Assembly: GCA_023229505.1 (NCBI GenBank)
Contig: JALNZD010000077.1
Coordinates: 1-8,531, forward strand
Length of the DNA stretch: 8,531 nucleotides
Direction of reading: 5' to 3'
Source: Bacteroidales bacterium
GTDB taxonomy: Bacteria; Bacteroidota; Bacteroidia; Bacteroidales; JAGOPY01
The notes below the pieces were generated by a model. It did no database searches. It was not told the origin of the DNA and worked only from the letters and a program-made list of their open reading frames with translations. Each line of letters starts with the position of its first letter. Within the stretch, counting starts at the first letter, position 1. A program made the position numbers and the translations under genes. Positions 5,498 to 8,531 of the stretch are shown piece by piece.

Positions 5498-8350
5498 TTA
5501 CTTTATCACATTTAATTTCAATACTTTTTCTACTTTGCCATTGATAATTAATTTGATTGTATAGAAGCCTGAACTATAGAAAGAAGTTCTTCTGATTAAT
5601 TGATTTTGCTGACCCTCAATAAGTCCTTCTTCAATAATCCTTCCTGATGGATCACTGATTGAATATGAGGCTTGTCCTGGAATTCTTTCAAAATAATATT
5701 CCATAATGAAATAATCATTACATGGATTCGGATATACGCTGAAAATCTTTTCTTGATCCAATTCAGTAATATAATCCGGATTTTCTGCAGTATACTTTCT
5801 TAAAACTGGACCAGATACCGGTAAAATATAAACTTCAGGATAGCTTGCAGAATCAATGTGTTGCAAGATATTTTGAGCCATGATCGCCGGTCGTGAATCA
5901 TGTTCTGCCATTTGATACAAAACCTGGCGTGATGTATTATCAAGAGAATCCATTGGCTTGCCCTGCTGCATAATATTGCTAACCATTGTATATAATGTCA
6001 GGTAATCCTGGTGTTCAATTTCCTGTTCTGAATCCATCACAAATTGATTTGGCAAGTTAGTTAGGACTGTAAATGCATTGGAAATATTTCCTTGCTCCAG
6101 GTACCTGTTTGCCAGGTAATAATTGTCATTTAAATTCCCATGATTAGTGATCAAAGAAATGATACTCTCTTCAACTGAAGTTGAATAATCTTCCGCCAAA
6201 TAAATTTTCATGAGCTTATTGAATGCTAAGGCTCGTTCTTGTTCATACCAGGCAATCTCACTTTCACGTTGTTCCTTTAACGCTATAGAATCCAATCCTT
6301 CCATTATCTCTTCCATCATGTAATCTGGCACCGGAGGCACTCTTTGTTCAAGAGCTTCAACCAATGCCTCCTTCTTAACTCCATGAGGATTAGCCACCAT
6401 AATATCCCTTATCATTGCATTGACTAAAACATTCTCTTTTGCAATACTACTAGACAATACAGTATCGGAAAGGTAGGGAGAGTCTTGCATAAGTTCATCG
6501 TAAATATCAAGAGCTTCGGGTTCTGTTGAACTTTCGACTTCATAATTCAATTGTTGGGTATTACCTGCATCGATCCAGAGACTGAGAGCATTTGAGGATG
6601 AATCCCTTAAATTCTCCATTAATGTCAATCTTGTCCTTAGTTCTTGTTCATTCAATACAATAGGTGCTGATTTTTTGTGCCCATCACCTAAACTATAATG
6701 GGTAGGACAAACATCATCATAAGTAGTATAACGAATGTATCCATAATGCGTGATATTTTGATGATAAAAAGGAATCCATGCATCTTGAGGAGATAGACTA
6801 TCATGATGGAAATAATAAATCCATTGCCGGGATAAGGTATTATTAAAATCGCTGTATGGGTTATTATTGTTAGCATGAGAAAATAAATTTCCTGCTGGTG
6901 CAGTTTTATCTCCGGGAATATATGCCCCTTGATGAATTGAAATTCCCTTGTTTGCTGATGCCGTATCCGCTGTTACAGCAAAATCACCCCTGTTATCGGT
7001 ACAAATATTACATTTCAACTTTAATCCTGTAAAATTAGAGGTTCCCCTGTTCCTATTTTGTGCCAGTATGCCCATATGTAAGCGGTCAAAAGTGTTGCGG
7101 TAGATCATATTCAAATTGTCTTCCGAATTGTTAACAATAATTCCAATACTAAGAATTTCATCTGGGAAAGGATATTCGTCCTCATTATAAAAATTATTTT
7201 CCTCAACAGTGTATCCAGTGCAGTTATCTAAATATAATCCACCAAAAATATCGTTCGGACCATGGAATATACTTATATAATAAACTTCGAAATTATTAAA
7301 TATGATATCTGAATTATTTATGCCTTTACAATAGATGCCTGTTAGGTTATTGAAAAAACCCGAATGATTAACTTTAAACGTTCTTGCAGTAGTAGCATCG
7401 GTAGCATGAATACCATAATTCAAATTAGTGAATTTGCTTGAATCAGGGTCTTCGCCAGGATACCAACTTACTGTAAAATCAGCATCATAGCTATAAATTC
7501 CAATTCCTCTTTCACTCATTGAAGCTTCTTCTTCCGGTCTGGAGTTAGTAAAGCTACAACCATTAACGTTTATACCTTTTACGCCATCTAAATAAAGGAA
7601 ATTTTCAGGAATACTTTCATCAGCCAGTTCAGCATCAGTTAGGAATTCCGACTTATGAAAATAGCTTAAATTATCCATTTCAACGCCGGAAACCAAATTT
7701 CGGTATGGGAAAAACCTGACCCCAGTTCTGTTATTTATAAAATGGGCATCATCGGTCTGGATGATTCCACCTTCGTAACCGCCAATATATCCTCCTGAAC
7801 CATTGGATTTTGAAAGAAATACTGCAGTTATCGCATTTTCAATTGTTCCTCCGTCAATAATGGTAATCTTACCTTGTGCTCCGGATGTGAACTGTGAGGC
7901 TGTTGTTGTTCCCCAGACTTCGATGCCTTGCCACATGTTTGAGCATGTTCCATGAAGTAACCCATCGTCAATAATCAATTCTGATCCCCGGTCAACAATG
8001 ATTGCAGCATCTTCACATAAACCAACCTCCCCTTTGATCGTCAGTTTTGCTTGATCTTCAATAAAAACAATTTGATTTATATATTTAATTCCATACCAAG
8101 TATCATCTGCTGATATGAATAATGTATCATCGTCTAAAAAAAATTGGTCACATAAAAGAGTGCAGTTATAATTTTCATCATATGGTCCGAGATATGATTT
8201 AGAATCATCACAATCACATGAATCTGAACACTCTGGACAAGTATCAGGCTTTATAGCTGTTAGGCCCCAATTATAATAGCCATCACTATCTAAATCTAAA
8301 CATCGAATATCATCATCATTATAAAGTAACGAAGTTAAAGGAGTAAGCAA
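5498..8350 (-). CDS. Right-handed beta-helix protein with T9SS type A sorting domain; 5' end missing or frameshifted
   Basis: Counting from the TTG at 8350 the product is 950 residues. Residues 11-62 are a Cys/Asp-rich DxDxDG segment (DLDSDGYYNWGL, then CDCDDSKSYLGPYD). Residues about 75-500 form a right-handed beta-helix of irregular G-I-x-V and N-x-F-x-N rungs (for example WQGIEVWG, NRTGVRFF, GGLYLDNCTGYTVEENNF). Residues 565-840 are predominantly helical and charged. Residues 868-950 are a type A sorting domain (FSVYPNPCNDYFIMEY; SGFYTIKLIINGKVEKVLKL). There is no signal peptide and no ATG. The frame stays open upstream to 8455, adding a segment with SWSKEWG and NNTEFYYV that resembles the SWGxxWG tail of papain-like C1A peptidases, then meets stops at 8456-8461. 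The true start is probably outside the window, with the frame broken near 8430, so this may be a pseudogene or contain a sequence error. A surface-exposed role is inferred. Confidence 0.8.
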   Translation of the reverse strand: MLTPLTSLLYNDDDIRCLDLDSDGYYNWGLTAIKPDTCPECSDSCDCDDSKSYLGPYDENYNCTLLCDQFFLDDDTLFISADDTWYGIKYINQIVFIEDQAKLTIKGEVGLCEDAAIIVDRGSELIIDDGLLHGTCSNMWQGIEVWGTTTASQFTSGAQGKITIIDGGTIENAITAVFLSKSNGSGGYIGGYEGGIIQTDDAHFINNRTGVRFFPYRNLVSGVEMDNLSYFHKSEFLTDAELADESIPENFLYLDGVKGINVNGCSFTNSRPEEEASMSERGIGIYSYDADFTVSWYPGEDPDSSKFTNLNYGIHATDATTARTFKVNHSGFFNNLTGIYCKGINNSDIIFNNFEVYYISIFHGPNDIFGGLYLDNCTGYTVEENNFYNEDEYPFPDEILSIGIIVNNSEDNLNMIYRNTFDRLHMGILAQNRNRGTSNFTGLKLKCNICTDNRGDFAVTADTASANKGISIHQGAYIPGDKTAPAGNLFSHANNNNPYSDFNNTLSRQWIYYFHHDSLSPQDAWIPFYHQNITHYGYIRYTTYDDVCPTHYSLGDGHKKSAPIVLNEQELRTRLTLMENLRDSSSNALSLWIDAGNTQQLNYEVESSTEPEALDIYDELMQDSPYLSDTVLSSSIAKENVLVNAMIRDIMVANPHGVKKEALVEALEQRVPPVPDYMMEEIMEGLDSIALKEQRESEIAWYEQERALAFNKLMKIYLAEDYSTSVEESIISLITNHGNLNDNYYLANRYLEQGNISNAFTVLTNLPNQFVMDSEQEIEHQDYLTLYTMVSNIMQQGKPMDSLDNTSRQVLYQMAEHDSRPAIMAQNILQHIDSASYPEVYILPVSGPVLRKYTAENPDYITELDQEKIFSVYPNPCNDYFIMEYYFERIPGQASYSISDPSGRIIEEGLIEGQQNQLIRRTSFYSSGFYTIKLIINGKVEKVLKLNVIK

Positions 8351-8423
8351 AGAATAGTTGAAAAACCTTTTTGCATCTGCAATAACATAATAAAACTCCG
8401 TATTATTTACTACTCCCCATTCT

Positions 8424-8531
8424 TTAGACCACGATTTTGCTTTTCTTAATTGAATTTATTAATTCTATTTGTATTGATATTGCTGTTAATTTCGGGAAAT
8501 AACTCGAAGAGTTATTCTCGATATTAACAGC
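8424..8531 (-). pseudogene. Open frame at the right edge, possible upstream part of the frameshifted beta-helix gene
   Basis: From the window edge the minus strand is open for 35 codons (beginning AVNIENNSSSYFPKL and ending SIKKSKIVV) and stops at TAA 8426-8424. The other two minus frames carry stops in this stretch. It overlaps the upstream extension of the beta-helix frame (8455-8424). Dropping one A from the AAAA run at 8438-8435 would join the two frames, reading KKSKSWSKEWGVV. I recognise no domain in these 35 residues, and a frame this short in AT-rich DNA could be chance. Confidence 0.3.

Noticed and set aside
6688..6876. Minus-strand hydrophobic frame of 62 codons resembling a membrane peptide
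   Set aside because: It is an out-of-frame reading of the beta-helix gene; the hydrophobicity comes from AT-rich codons read out of phase.

Overview
The window looks like accessory DNA from a Bacteroidota bacterium, most likely an environmental or uncultured Bacteroidales/Cytophagales-type lineage. Three large secreted proteins carry features of the type IX secretion system (T9SS): two end in type A (Por_Secre_tail-like) sorting domains and one in a gliding-motility-associated (CHU_C, type B) domain. Exact matches to the Bacteroidota -7 promoter element TAnnTTTG, the use of TTG starts and the scarcity of clear Shine-Dalgarno sites point the same way. The species cannot be named from this sequence.

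Layout from left to right. Positions 1-99 (minus) hold the first 33 codons of an IS1182-like transposase that runs off the left edge. Positions 242-2854 (minus) encode an 870-residue modular surface protein: signal peptide, PKD/cadherin-like and fibronectin-III-like domains, then a type B sorting domain. Positions 2855-2994 are a divergent promoter region with a -7 element on each strand and a perfect 7-bp inverted repeat just upstream of the plus-strand promoter. Positions 2995-3701 (plus) hold a compact two-gene HEPN-MNT module, a toxin-antitoxin or defence type, whose genes overlap by 22 bases. Positions 3801-5330 (minus) encode a secreted six- or seven-repeat propeller-like protein with a type A sorting domain and an 8-bp tandem repeat in its linker. 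A strong intrinsic terminator at 5426-5453 separates it from the gene at 5498-8350 (minus). That gene encodes a right-handed beta-helix surface protein with a type A sorting domain, but it has no signal peptide or credible start. Its N-terminus resembles the tail of a papain-like (C1A) peptidase, so it looks 5'-truncated or frameshifted near position 8430.

The three secreted proteins probably act independently at the cell surface (adhesion, substrate binding or matrix functions) and rely on T9SS genes elsewhere. The HEPN-MNT pair is a separate cytoplasmic module on the opposite strand and visibly more AT-rich than the left-hand secreted gene. With the IS end and the damaged beta-helix gene, this makes the locus look like mobile, rearranging accessory DNA. 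The most system-like element is the HEPN-MNT module. Its nucleotidyltransferase has an intact GS-x10-DxD site, but its HEPN partner lacks the usual RNase motif. No tRNA, rRNA or CRISPR array was seen.
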